Positions 1 through 5,892 of a stretch of DNA of 7,143 bases are shown here, in pieces. The first letter of the stretch is position 1, and each line of letters opens with the position of its first letter. A program made the translations under genes and the position numbers. The stretch is taken from assembly GCA_030148365.1 (NCBI GenBank), contig JASBTO010000019.1, forward strand, positions 1 through 7,143, given 5' to 3'. This DNA comes from Kangiellaceae bacterium. Lineage in GTDB: Bacteria > Pseudomonadota > Gammaproteobacteria > Enterobacterales > Kangiellaceae. A model generated the notes under the pieces. That model made no database searches. It worked only from the letters and a program-made list of their open reading frames with translations, and was not told where the DNA came from.

Positions 1-1250
1 TCCTCGTCCAGCTCCAGGCAGCCCAGTTGTTGCGCCGTGTCGGTATCGCCGGTGACCAGTGACCGGAGCAGGGGGAGCGCCAGCATGTCCAGCGGGATCA
101 CCCGGTCGTAGGTGCCAATGGGCAAGATGGCCCGCTCACTGCCGCCGGTGGAGGTGGTCATGGCGAAGCGTTTACCGGGGATCAGGTGCGAGATAAACGC
201 GCGAGTCGCCGAAAACTTTTCCTTGCCGGGATGGATCCAGCCGAAGAATTCCTTTTCGCGGCCTTCGGCAATGACGCTGACCTGGTTGTGGTAACGCCCG
301 AGGTAGGCGCGTGCGCCCAGGGCGTGGGTGCCGGCCAGCACGGAACCGGAAATCACCCGGTTGTCGCCATCGATCTCGGTGCCTGCCAGGAGGTTATCAA
401 GACTGGCGCCGAGGCGGGTACGGACCAGCCGGGGATTGTCTACCCGGGGTCCGGCAAGGGCGATAACCCGATCCACTGGCAGACGGCCGGTAGTGAAGAG
501 TTTCCCGAAAGCGATGACATCCTGGTAACCAATGTGCCAGACGGTCGTGTTTTTACCGGCCGGATACAGGAAATGGATGTGGGTGCCGACAAGGCCGGCG
601 GGGTGGGGGCCTTCGAAGCCTTCGTAAACCACGTTGCCGGTGTTGACCTGGGGCGCCTGAACGTTGCCGCGGGTGCAGACATAGACTTTGTCGGCAGTCA
701 GTTGTGACAGGATCTTGAGGCCGTCGGTGAAGGCATCCCGGTTCTCGTCAATGACCAGCATCGGATCGGCAGCGAGGGGATTGGTATCAGTGGCCGTGAC
801 GAAAATTGCCCGGGTTTCGCTTTCCGGTGCCGGAATTTTCGAAAAGGGCCGGGTCCGCAGGGCGGTCCAAAGGCCTGACTGAACCAGCTGATCAACAATT
901 TGATCGCGCTCCAGGCTGGCAAGGCGGTCGGAAGCAAAGTGCCCGAACTCGACAGCTTCGTCGCCTTCAAGATCGATGGCCACGGAAAGCAGCTTCCGTT
1001 TGGCGCCCCGATTGACCGCGCTGACCACGCCGGCTCCGGGTGCGGTAAATACCACGCCGGGGGTTTTCTTGTCAGAGAACAGAGCCTGTCCGAGCTTGAC
1101 GCGGTCGCCTTCCTGGACATGCATGGTCGGCTTCATACCGACATAGTCCTCGCCAAGTACCGCAACCGTCCGGATTTCAGGGCCTTCGTAAATTTTCTGT
1201 TCGGGCTGTCCTTCAATCGGAAGGTCCAGGCCTTTCTTTAATTTGATCAT
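1..1250 (-). CDS. nqrA: Na(+)-translocating NADH:quinone reductase subunit A (partial, C-terminus off the window)
   Basis: NqrA is the large peripheral cytoplasmic subunit of the six-subunit Na+-NQR complex, which oxidises NADH, reduces ubiquinone and pumps Na+ out of the cell; in the family NqrA contributes to quinone binding. Reading the minus strand from the ATG at 1250 gives 416 uninterrupted codons. The protein opens MIKLKKGLDLPIEGQPEQ, typical of NqrA. A lipoyl/barrel-sandwich-like segment follows at about residues 37-92 (GMKPTMHVQEGDRVKLGQ), then EGPHPAGLVGTHIHFLYP at 213-230 and the late NqrA motif SERAILPIGTYDRVIPLD at 371-388. The family is about 445-450 residues, so roughly 30 residues and the stop codon lie beyond base 1. 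nqrB-F would be expected further left. The Shine-Dalgarno is weak (GTGAG just before the ATG). No frameshift or stop is seen. The identification is secure. Confidence 0.97.
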   Translation of the reverse strand, partial: MIKLKKGLDLPIEGQPEQKIYEGPEIRTVAVLGEDYVGMKPTMHVQEGDRVKLGQALFSDKKTPGVVFTAPGAGVVSAVNRGAKRKLLSVAIDLEGDEAVEFGHFASDRLASLERDQIVDQLVQSGLWTALRTRPFSKIPAPESETRAIFVTATDTNPLAADPMLVIDENRDAFTDGLKILSQLTADKVYVCTRGNVQAPQVNTGNVVYEGFEGPHPAGLVGTHIHFLYPAGKNTTVWHIGYQDVIAFGKLFTTGRLPVDRVIALAGPRVDNPRLVRTRLGASLDNLLAGTEIDGDNRVISGSVLAGTHALGARAYLGRYHNQVSVIAEGREKEFFGWIHPGKEKFSATRAFISHLIPGKRFAMTTSTGGSERAILPIGTYDRVIPLDMLALPLLRSLVTGDTDTAQQLGCLELDE

Positions 1251-1331
1251 AGGCTCACTATCACACTCGATTAATGTCTGGGCACGCTGGCAGGGATCCC
1301 GCTGCCGGCGCCTTGGCAATACTCTTTACCC

Positions 1332-1353
1332 GACAGAAGTCTCGTGACCTGTC
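1332..1353 (-). promoter_or_regulatory. Possible hairpin in the nqrA leader
   Basis: GACAG (1332-1336) pairs with CTGTC (1349-1353), and inside it GTC (1339-1341) pairs with GAC (1346-1348). This leaves a TCGT loop and a two-base bulge, an 8-bp stem about 80 bases upstream of the nqrA start. It has no T-run, so it is not a terminator. It could be a leader structure, an operator or chance; no known regulator site is recognised. Confidence 0.25.
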
Positions 1354-1444
1354 AGGCGGTTTATCATGATGGATAATCCGGTGTTTGCCCGCAGATTTGC
1401 CGCTTTCCCGGTCCCGGCCCGCCGAGGGCCGAAATTGGCGCCGT

Positions 1445-1474
1445 ATTATACTGTGAAGCCCCGCGATTTGGCCA
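1445..1474 (-). promoter_or_regulatory. Putative sigma-70 promoter of nqrA
   Basis: On the minus strand a perfect TATAAT (-10, bases 1450-1445) is preceded, after an 18-base spacer, by TGGCCA (bases 1474-1469), which matches 4 of 6 positions of the TTGACA consensus. Transcription would begin near 1438 and leave an untranslated leader of about 190 bases before the nqrA ATG. This is a consensus match only. A promoter closer to the gene is not excluded. Confidence 0.5.
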
Positions 1475-1600
1475 GAATTTATCCCGGCGGGACGGGCTCA
1501 CTTCAAGACCGGAGCCGGAAGAGCGCCAGGTGATGGCCCCGGAAACTGACCGCAATCCTTGAGAATGGGGGCGCCTCTCGTGGATTGCCCCGGACTGATC

Positions 1601-1606
1601 TATAAT
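1601..1606 (+). promoter_or_regulatory. Putative -10 element of the oxygenase-like gene
   Basis: A perfect TATAAT lies 51 bases upstream of the ATG at 1658, which would give a leader of about 45 bases. No good -35 hexamer sits 16-18 bases upstream; bases 1578-1583 read TCGTGG. The promoter may need an activator, or the match may be fortuitous. Confidence 0.4.
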
Positions 1607-1657
1607 GGGAGCGCTTTCAATTTCTAACCCCAAACGCGAAAACAGCGTCGAGTCCTC

Positions 1658-2254
1658 ATGCAGCAAGCCAGTGAATTAAAAAGCTTTTTTCAGGCAGAGC
1701 AATATGCCGCGGTGCGCAAGGCCGTACCCAAACTCCTCTGTGATTTCGGGATCAATTACTTCAATCTGTTGCTCAAGGCAGGCTTCATGCGCAATAACGA
1801 CGCCCAGGTGGAAAAGTCCCGGGTCGGCTACGGAATTCCGTTTGCCGAAACCCTGCTTGCGCAGATGACCGGCGTTGTAGGAGAGGTAACGGGCCGGCAG
1901 GTGCTACCGACCTACAGCTATACACGGGTCTATTTCCCCGGCGCGGAAATGAAAGAACATACGGATCGGGAGTCCTGCGAAGTCAGCACGACACTGACCC
2001 TTGGCTACAATGATCAAAAGCCGTGGCCGATTTATCTGACGGATTTGCACGGCAAGGAACAGGAACTGTTGCTCGAACAGGGTGACTTTCTGATCTTCAC
2101 CGGCTCAAAACTGCCTCATTGGCGCAATGTCTGGCTGACTGAGCCGGACCACTGGCAGATCCAGGTATTTCTGCACTATGTCTATGCCGACGGGCCCTAC
2201 AAAGACAACATCTATGACGGCCGCCCGGCGCTGTGCATCCCGCGTAAGTCCTAG
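1658..2254 (+). CDS. 2-oxoglutarate/Fe(II)-dependent oxygenase-like protein
   Basis: A 198-residue cytoplasmic protein with no signal peptide or membrane segment. It carries the iron-binding facial triad of the double-stranded beta-helix (prolyl-4-hydroxylase-like) oxygenases: H101 and D103 in KEHTDRESCEVS, and a distal H154 in KLPHWRNVWL. QVFLHYV at 169-175 follows the distal histidine, as the closing strand does in this class. TYSYTRVYFPGAEMKEHTD (85-103) is the typical lead-in to the HxD motif. Such enzymes usually hydroxylate a small molecule or protein side chain using O2 and 2-oxoglutarate; the substrate here is unknown. The usual Arg/Lys about 10 residues after the distal histidine is not evident (WQIQ at 166-169), and R156 is much closer. 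The start is the ATG at 1658, though its Shine-Dalgarno is weak. It stands alone, divergent from nqrA and convergent with the Sel1 gene. Fold assignment is good; function is unknown. Confidence 0.8.
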   Translation: MQQASELKSFFQAEQYAAVRKAVPKLLCDFGINYFNLLLKAGFMRNNDAQVEKSRVGYGIPFAETLLAQMTGVVGEVTGRQVLPTYSYTRVYFPGAEMKEHTDRESCEVSTTLTLGYNDQKPWPIYLTDLHGKEQELLLEQGDFLIFTGSKLPHWRNVWLTEPDHWQIQVFLHYVYADGPYKDNIYDGRPALCIPRKS

Positions 2255-2279
2255 ACTTTTCCGCGCAATAAATCACGAA

Positions 2280-2307
2280 GTCAGTAATCCGGAGCCGGGT
2301 TACTGAC
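2280..2307. terminator. Convergent hairpin between the oxygenase-like and Sel1 genes
   Basis: GTCAGTAATCCG (2280-2291) pairs with CGGGTTACTGAC (2296-2307) around a GAGC loop, a 12-bp stem with one G-T wobble. It lies in the only gap between two convergent genes and includes the stop codon of the Sel1 gene. Neither side has a full T-run; on the minus strand it is followed by TTCGTGATTTATT. It may act as a weak bidirectional terminator or as a 3'-end stabiliser. Confidence 0.5.
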
Positions 2308-3034
2308 CGAGGGCTTTTTCACAGCGGTTGGTACTGCGGCCTTTTTCGTCAACGCAGCTATAGGATCGGCACTGGGGCGGCTGACAACCATTGAGACGGC
2401 TGCCGGTCTGCGGGCGGCTTTTGTATTCGGAATTACCGATTTCCTCAAGGGCCGCATCCAGCGTCAGCCCCTTACCACGGACTTCCATGACCTGAACATC
2501 GGCATCGGCGTCCTTCCCGGCGATGGCCTGGGAGCTTTCGGCTTCCTGCCCGGGGACGGCGCTGTCCGGCCTTTTGGTGTCGGCTACGGCATGGTCCGGA
2601 TCGCTGTCGGGACCCGAATCATATTCGGCGGCAAGTTCCGGCGCCAGTCGGGTCAGGCCCTGGATAGCCGGCCGGTATTGCTGGTCGGCGGCTTTCTGGT
2701 ACCACTTTACCGCTTTGCCCTGGTCCTGTTTGACGAATTCGCCAAGTTCGTAAAAGCGTCCCATCTGGTACTGGGCGCCCCGATTACCCCGGCGGGCGGC
2801 TTTCAGAAACAGGTTTTTGGCTTTTTTGACGTCCTTGTCGACGCCATTGCCATTGAGGTACATGGCGGCAAGCAGAGCCTGGGCGGTGGGTGAACCGTTA
2901 CGGGCGTAGCGGTGTATGGCTTTGACCTGCTCGTCGGATATGGTCGTTTGGTCGCTGGCAACCGGAGCCTCGGCGGGTGTCAGGGCGAGGATGGCGAAGG
3001 CCGCGTAACCGGCGGCCAGGGCGAGGATTCTCAT
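2300..3034 (-). CDS. Secreted Sel1-repeat protein with cysteine-rich C-terminus
   Basis: A 244-residue protein. The ATG at 3034 is chosen because a good Shine-Dalgarno (AGGAAG, bases 3046-3041) precedes it and because it starts directly with a signal peptide. The signal peptide is MRILALAAGYAAFAILAL followed by TPAEA, with cleavage likely near residue 23. An upstream ATG at 3106 would bury the signal peptide. Two Sel1 (TPR-like) repeats occupy about residues 48-83 (AQALLAAMYLNGNGVDKD) and 84-119 (AQYQMGRFYELGEFVKQD, AVKWYQKAA). A low-complexity Asp/Pro/Ser-rich linker follows at about 138-185, then a tail with cysteines at 217, 222, 227 and 238. Sel1 repeats generally mediate protein-protein contacts, often in envelope or signalling proteins. 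The cysteines suggest two disulfides in the periplasm, which is inference. It is transcribed divergently from tpiA. The precise role is unknown. Confidence 0.85.
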   Translation of the reverse strand: MRILALAAGYAAFAILALTPAEAPVASDQTTISDEQVKAIHRYARNGSPTAQALLAAMYLNGNGVDKDVKKAKNLFLKAARRGNRGAQYQMGRFYELGEFVKQDQGKAVKWYQKAADQQYRPAIQGLTRLAPELAAEYDSGPDSDPDHAVADTKRPDSAVPGQEAESSQAIAGKDADADVQVMEVRGKGLTLDAALEEIGNSEYKSRPQTGSRLNGCQPPQCRSYSCVDEKGRSTNRCEKALGQ

Positions 3035-3066
3035 GACTTGCTTCCTGGTATTTGGGGAACGGATCC

Positions 3067-3095
3067 AATTTACCCCGTTGTCCCGGGACCGACAA
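3067..3095 (-). promoter_or_regulatory. Putative promoter of the Sel1 gene
   Basis: On the minus strand TTGTCG (3095-3090) and TAAATT (3072-3067) are separated by exactly 17 bases, each matching 4 of 6 consensus positions. Transcription would start about 25-30 bases upstream of the ATG at 3034. The -35 lies inside an inverted repeat (3076-3097). This is consensus evidence only. Confidence 0.4.
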
Positions 3096-3097
3096 CG
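3076..3097. repeat. Inverted repeat in the Sel1/tpiA divergent spacer
   Basis: Perfect 7-bp arms CGTTGTC (3076-3082) and GACAACG (3091-3097) flank an 8-base CCGGGACC centre. It covers the -35 and most of the spacer of the Sel1 promoter candidate, a position suited to a repressor operator. No known regulator consensus is recognised. Confidence 0.45.
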
Positions 3098-3139
3098 TAC
3101 AGACAAGAAGCGTTACACATTTTGGCGGGCCCGGAATGC

Positions 3140-3168
3140 TTGTCAGCGGGCGGCGGGTCGGTTACTAT
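3140..3168 (+). promoter_or_regulatory. Putative sigma-70 promoter of tpiA-secG-tRNA-Leu
   Basis: TTGTCA (3140-3145, 5 of 6 consensus) and TACTAT (3163-3168, 4 of 6) have an ideal 17-base spacer. Transcription would start near 3175, leaving a leader of about 35 bases before the GTG start of tpiA. It is the best promoter match in this spacer. Confidence 0.6.
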
Positions 3169-3208
3169 TTGCGCCCTTTCGGGAACAGCCATAGACAAGG
3201 GGACCCCT

Positions 3209-3961
3209 GTGCGTCGACTTCTGATAGCCGGCAACTGGAAAATGAACGGGTCCCGGGCCATGGTTCCGGAATTGATTTCCGGCCTGAACAAGGGCTTGCC
3301 CGAAGGTCTGGACGCCGAAGTTCTGGTATGTCCGCCCACCATTTATATGGCGGATGCAGGCAAGGCGCTGAAAGACGGCAGTATTGGCCTGGGTGGCCAG
3401 GATTTGTCGGAGTATGATCAGGGCGCCTACACCGGGGAGATCAGCGGCGATATGTTGCGGGATCTCGGCGCCGGTTATGTACTGGTCGGCCATTCCGAGC
3501 GACGCAGCCTGTTTGGAGACACGGATACGCGGGTGGCAAGCAAATTTGCCCGGGCGCAATCCGAGAGTCTGACCCCGATCCTGTGCGTCGGTGAAACGTT
3601 GGAGCAGCGAGAAGCCGGAGACACCATGAAAGTGGTCGCGGCGCAGATAGATGCAGTATTGGCGCAATCCGGCATTGCAGCATTTGAGAACGCGGTCATC
3701 GCCTACGAGCCGGTTTGGGCGATAGGCACCGGCAAGACGGCCAGCCCGGAGCAGGCCCAGGACGTTCATGCGGGTATTCGCGAGCAATTGGCGCAACTGG
3801 ATGCTAGAATCGCGGCGCAACTGAGAATTTTGTATGGCGGCAGCATGAAGCCGTCCAACGCCGGTGAACTGTTACAGCAACCGGATATTGATGGCGGTCT
3901 GATAGGTGGAGCTTCCCTGAAGGCTGACGATTTTATAAGTATTTGCAAAGCAGCAGGCTAA
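3209..3961 (+). CDS. tpiA: Triosephosphate isomerase
   Basis: TpiA interconverts dihydroxyacetone phosphate and glyceraldehyde 3-phosphate in cytoplasmic glycolysis/gluconeogenesis. The protein is 250 residues, the normal family length, and all active-site parts are present: K11 in AGNWKMN, H95 in VGHSERRS, catalytic E167 in AYEPVWAIGTGKTA with mobile loop 6 at 168-178, and the phosphate-binding segments YGGSMKPSN (209-217) and GLIGGASLK (230-238). The start is GTG at 3209, preceded by a strong Shine-Dalgarno AAGGGGA (3197-3203) and placing the conserved NWKMN at the expected distance from the N-terminus. The open frame extends upstream to 2912, but that extension overlaps the Sel1 gene and has no conserved sequence. 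It is the first gene of a unit with secG and tRNA-Leu. The identification is secure. Confidence 0.98.
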   Translation: MRRLLIAGNWKMNGSRAMVPELISGLNKGLPEGLDAEVLVCPPTIYMADAGKALKDGSIGLGGQDLSEYDQGAYTGEISGDMLRDLGAGYVLVGHSERRSLFGDTDTRVASKFARAQSESLTPILCVGETLEQREAGDTMKVVAAQIDAVLAQSGIAAFENAVIAYEPVWAIGTGKTASPEQAQDVHAGIREQLAQLDARIAAQLRILYGGSMKPSNAGELLQQPDIDGGLIGGASLKADDFISICKAAG

Positions 3962-3965
3962 TTGA

Positions 3966-4412
3966 ATGCAAACAGTATTGATGATTTTGTTGTTGATCGT
4001 GGCGATTGCCCTGATTGGCGTAATCCTGATCCAGCAAGGTAAAGGCGCCGAAATGGGCGCGTCCTTTGGCGCAGGCGCATCCGGCACCGTCTTCGGTGCT
4101 CCCGGTTCCGGCAATTTTCTGACCCGGGCAACTACGGTTCTCGCCGTGATCTTTTTCGGCGTCGCGCTGGCGTTGGCTTACCTGTACGCCCAGCCTGTTG
4201 CAGATACCGACAACGATATTTTTAACGCAGCCGCTGAAGAAGAGCAGGCTGCACCGGCGGAAGGCACCGATATCCTGTCCGAATTGCCCGCCAGCCAGGA
4301 CAGCGATCTGCCGGTAGCCGAAGAAGCTACGGACGAGGCGACCGAGTCGGAAGAGCTGATGACCGATGAGGAGAGCAGCGAAGAACCTGTTCCGGAAGAG
4401 GACGATCAGTAA
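3966..4412 (+). CDS. secG: Protein translocase subunit SecG with long acidic C-terminal tail
   Basis: SecG is the small accessory subunit of the SecYEG inner-membrane channel and assists SecA-driven export. The 148-residue protein has the family layout: a first membrane helix at about 3-22 (VLMILLLIVAIALIGVILI), then the conserved cytoplasmic loop QQGKGAEMGASFGAGASG (23-40) and TVFGAPGSGNFLTR, then a second helix at about 57-75 (VLAVIFFGVALALAYLYA). After residue 75 comes a 73-residue tail with about 27 Asp/Glu and no Lys, Arg or His. E. coli SecG is about 110 residues, so this tail is longer than usual. The ATG lies 4 bases after the tpiA stop, with a modest GCAGG Shine-Dalgarno inside the end of tpiA, which suggests translational coupling. 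tRNA-Leu begins 9 bases after its stop. Confidence 0.96.
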   Translation: MQTVLMILLLIVAIALIGVILIQQGKGAEMGASFGAGASGTVFGAPGSGNFLTRATTVLAVIFFGVALALAYLYAQPVADTDNDIFNAAAEEEQAAPAEGTDILSELPASQDSDLPVAEEATDEATESEELMTDEESSEEPVPEEDDQ

Positions 4413-4421
4413 ATGTTTAAA

Positions 4422-4507
4422 GCCGAAGTGGTGGAATTGGTAGACACGCTATCTTGAGGGGGTAGTGAGCTATGCTCGTGCCGGTTCAAGTCCGGCCTTC
4501 GGCACCA
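4422..4507 (+). tRNA. leuU: tRNA-Leu (anticodon GAG)
   Basis: An 86-base class II tRNA. The 7-bp acceptor stem is perfect (GCCGAAG 4422-4428 with CTTCGGC 4497-4503), followed by discriminator A and an encoded CCA at 4505-4507. The anticodon stem CTATC/GGTAG (4449-4453 / 4461-4465) encloses the loop TTGAGGG with anticodon GAG at 4456-4458, which reads CTC and CTT leucine codons. A long variable arm (GAGC/GCTC stem) and the T arm GCCGG-TTCAAGT-CCGGC complete the structure. It sits 9 bases after secG, so it is almost certainly processed from the tpiA-secG transcript. E. coli leuU occupies the equivalent place after secG, which is the basis of the gene symbol. Confidence 0.97.
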
Positions 4508-4512
4508 TCCTG

Positions 4513-4541
4513 AAAAGCCCTGCGAATGCAGGGCTTTTTTT
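4513..4541 (+). terminator. Intrinsic terminator after tRNA-Leu
   Basis: AAAAGCCCTGC (4513-4523) pairs with GCAGGGCTTTT (4528-4538) around a GAAT loop, with a continuous run of T from 4534 to 4541 at and beyond the stem base. It begins 6 bases after the tRNA CCA end. This is a textbook rho-independent terminator ending the tpiA-secG-tRNA unit. Confidence 0.95.
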
Positions 4542-4554
4542 ATACCCGTGAGAA

Positions 4555-4588
4555 ATTGCCTGGAGGTCCTGGCAGTTGACGAGGCAAT
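4555..4588. repeat. Inverted repeat downstream of the regulator region
   Basis: ATTGCCT (4555-4561) and AGGCAAT (4582-4588) are perfect 7-bp arms around a 20-base centre. Read on the minus strand the second arm is followed by TTCT, so it could be a weak terminator for transcription leaving the regulator gene. The long loop and missing T-run make this uncertain. Confidence 0.3.
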
Positions 4589-4600
4589 CGAAGTGACAGT

Positions 4601-4747
4601 CTACAGAGTCGCCTTCAATTCCTGGATAGCTGCAAGCACATCCTCGGGCATTGGCCGTTCCCTGTAACTCTTTCCGCGAAAACAGCCTTCATCAGCCTTG
4701 CGTCCCTGCGGTAGCAACTTCTTCAGCCAGCGCGCCTGGGTGACGGC
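4601..4747 (-). pseudogene. Orphan open frame, possible C-terminal remnant of a lost gene
   Basis: Between the TAA at 4750-4748 and the TAG at 4603-4601, the minus strand is open for 48 codons in a frame different from the AraC-family regulator and overlapping its last 25 bases. The translation contains ARWLKKLLPQGRKADEG and PMPEDVLAAIQELKATL, which look like ordinary protein: an amphipathic helix and an acidic/basic balance. No ATG occurs before the one 16 residues from the end, and no Shine-Dalgarno is seen. It may be the tail of a gene truncated by a rearrangement, a small gene with a rare start, or chance. I do not recognise the family. Confidence 0.25.
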
Positions 4748-5772
4748 TTACCGGCCATGGCCATGACCGGCTGGAACATGCGCCGGTAATCACTCGGGGT
4801 CAGGCCGGTGAGTCTCTTGAAGAGTCGCCGAAAAAAGGAAGCGTCTTCGTAGCCGACCTGGATGCTGATTTCATCCACCGGTGTAGTGTCTGCCTCCAGA
4901 AGCTTTTTGGCGGCTTCGACCCGGTAGTTCTGGATCATTTCCAGTAGTGTCTGGCCAGTGGCATTTTTGAACCGCCGCTTGAAGGTACGCTCCGGGATCT
5001 TTGCGAGAACCACCATCTGGCGCAGCGCATCCTGCTCCTGATAATGCGCCGCCAGCCAGTCTTCGGCGGCCCGTACCACCGAGTCGGCGTGTCGGGTTCT
5101 GCGCACCCGGGTCGCAAAGGGCAGCTGGCCCTCTTCATGCCATTTCAGCAGATAGACTTTGGCAATCCGCAAGGCTTCACCCGGACTGCCGTGGCGGGAG
5201 ATGATATGCAGCGCCAGATCATGCCACGAAGTGGTGCCGCCGGCGGTAACGATCCGGCCGCCGGGATCGGCGAATACCAGATTGGGTTCGGGGCTAAACC
5301 GCACTTGCGGATATTCCTTGCGGAACAATTCCTGATAGCCCCAGTGGGAAGTTGCCTGCCGACCGTCCAGCAAGCCGGATTCCGCCAGCAGAATGGTGCC
5401 TGAGCATGCGGAATACACGCAGGCCCCGGCACTCCACTGCCGGATTAGCCATTGGACCAATTCGGGGTAGCGGCCATGCATGTCTTCCTCGGGACCCAAC
5501 CATAGTTCCGGCAGGATAATGATATCGGCGTCCGGATCGTCATCCGGCGTGCAGTCGGGCCGGACGGGAATATTGTTGCCACAAGTAAAAAGCGCTCTGG
5601 AGGGAGAGATTATTCTGGTTTCAAACAGCTGTTGCGGGGCATCGGTACCGACCAGGGTTTGCCAGATATTGCCGGCGGCCATCAATACATCCAGCATGCC
5701 GTAGAGCGCGGAGCCGGCGGTTTCCCTGACCGCGATCAGGAGGACCGATTTGGGAGCGACGGAAGAGTTCAT
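4723..5772 (-). CDS. GlxA-like AraC-family transcriptional regulator with DJ-1/PfpI-type domain
   Basis: A 349-residue cytoplasmic regulator with two domains. Residues about 8-195 form a class I glutamine-amidotransferase-like (DJ-1/PfpI) domain: SVLLIAVRE at the start, DADIIILPELW at 81-91, the nucleophile-elbow-like VYSACSGTILLAESGLL with C123, and VTAGGTTSWHDLALHII at 175-191. In this family the domain usually serves as a sensor, not an enzyme. Residues about 232-333 form the AraC/XylS DNA-binding domain with two helix-turn-helix motifs: LAKIPERTFKRRFKNATG at 256-273, and ISIQVGYEDASFFRRLFKR at 302-320 followed by GLTPSDYRRMF. The ATG at 5772 has GAGG eight bases upstream. It is divergent from the OsmC-like gene, which it most plausibly controls (inference from position). 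The effector is unknown. Confidence 0.9.
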   Translation of the reverse strand: MNSSVAPKSVLLIAVRETAGSALYGMLDVLMAAGNIWQTLVGTDAPQQLFETRIISPSRALFTCGNNIPVRPDCTPDDDPDADIIILPELWLGPEEDMHGRYPELVQWLIRQWSAGACVYSACSGTILLAESGLLDGRQATSHWGYQELFRKEYPQVRFSPEPNLVFADPGGRIVTAGGTTSWHDLALHIISRHGSPGEALRIAKVYLLKWHEEGQLPFATRVRRTRHADSVVRAAEDWLAAHYQEQDALRQMVVLAKIPERTFKRRFKNATGQTLLEMIQNYRVEAAKKLLEADTTPVDEISIQVGYEDASFFRRLFKRLTGLTPSDYRRMFQPVMAMAGKPSPRRAG

Positions 5773-5793
5773 GCTGATTGCCTCGACGAATCT

Positions 5794-5805
5794 GGCACAA
5801 ATGCC
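5794..5805. repeat. Short inverted repeat near the regulator start
   Basis: GGCA (5794-5797) and TGCC (5802-5805) flank CAAA, about 20 bases upstream of the regulator ATG. This is small enough to be chance, but it sits where an autoregulatory site would be. I give it little weight without conservation. Confidence 0.2.
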
Positions 5806-5834
5806 CTGTTATTGGAAAATATCCATCTTACGGA

Positions 5835-5851
5835 AAGGCCCGTCAAGGCCC
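5835..5851. repeat. 10-bp-phased direct repeat AAGGCCC in the regulator/OsmC spacer
   Basis: AAGGCCC occurs at 5835-5841 and again at 5845-5851, a period of exactly 10 bases, so both copies face one side of the helix. AraC-family proteins commonly bind tandem direct repeats through their two helix-turn-helix motifs. This makes it a candidate operator for the adjacent GlxA-like regulator, by inference from position and spacing. Confidence 0.35.
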
Positions 5852-5892
5852 AGACTGGAACCATGGCACCGGAATTCAGCGATGAGTGCCAA

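Larger units (their letters stand above)
1251..1657. other. Divergent intergenic spacer between nqrA and the oxygenase-like gene
   Basis: These 407 bases hold no convincing gene. An open frame on the minus strand (1364-1666) has no recognisable protein character and would overlap the start of the oxygenase gene. The spacer contains the two divergent promoter candidates (-10 hexamers at 1445-1450 on the minus strand and 1601-1606 on the plus strand). It also has a small hairpin at 1332-1353 and an inverted repeat TTATC-6-GATAA at 1361-1376. Both lie in what would be the nqrA leader. Confidence 0.7.

Noticed and set aside
186..707. Long plus-strand open frame of 173 codons opposite the first gene
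   Set aside because: It is antisense to the uninterrupted nqrA frame, which matches NqrA motifs throughout; the antisense translation has no recognisable domain.
698..1120. Minus-strand open frame of 140 codons
   Set aside because: It lies out of frame within nqrA on the same strand and has no domain or ribosome site.
1364..1666. Minus-strand open frame of 100 codons in the nqrA/oxygenase spacer
   Set aside because: It overlaps the oxygenase start, spans both promoter candidates, and its translation shows no protein-like pattern or ribosome site.
3143..3820. Minus-strand open frame of 225 codons
   Set aside because: It is a shadow antisense to tpiA, whose catalytic residues are all intact.
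4580..5785. Ten-base CGAGGCAATC at 4580-4589 and its inverse at 5776-5785, flanking the regulator gene
   Set aside because: A single 10-base match is too short to call a mobile-element terminal repeat, no transposase lies between, and one copy is part of the regulator's ribosome site.
5793..5805. TGGCAC...TGC resembling a sigma-54 promoter
   Set aside because: The GG-to-GC spacing is 9 bases, not the required 12, so it cannot be a standard -24/-12 element.
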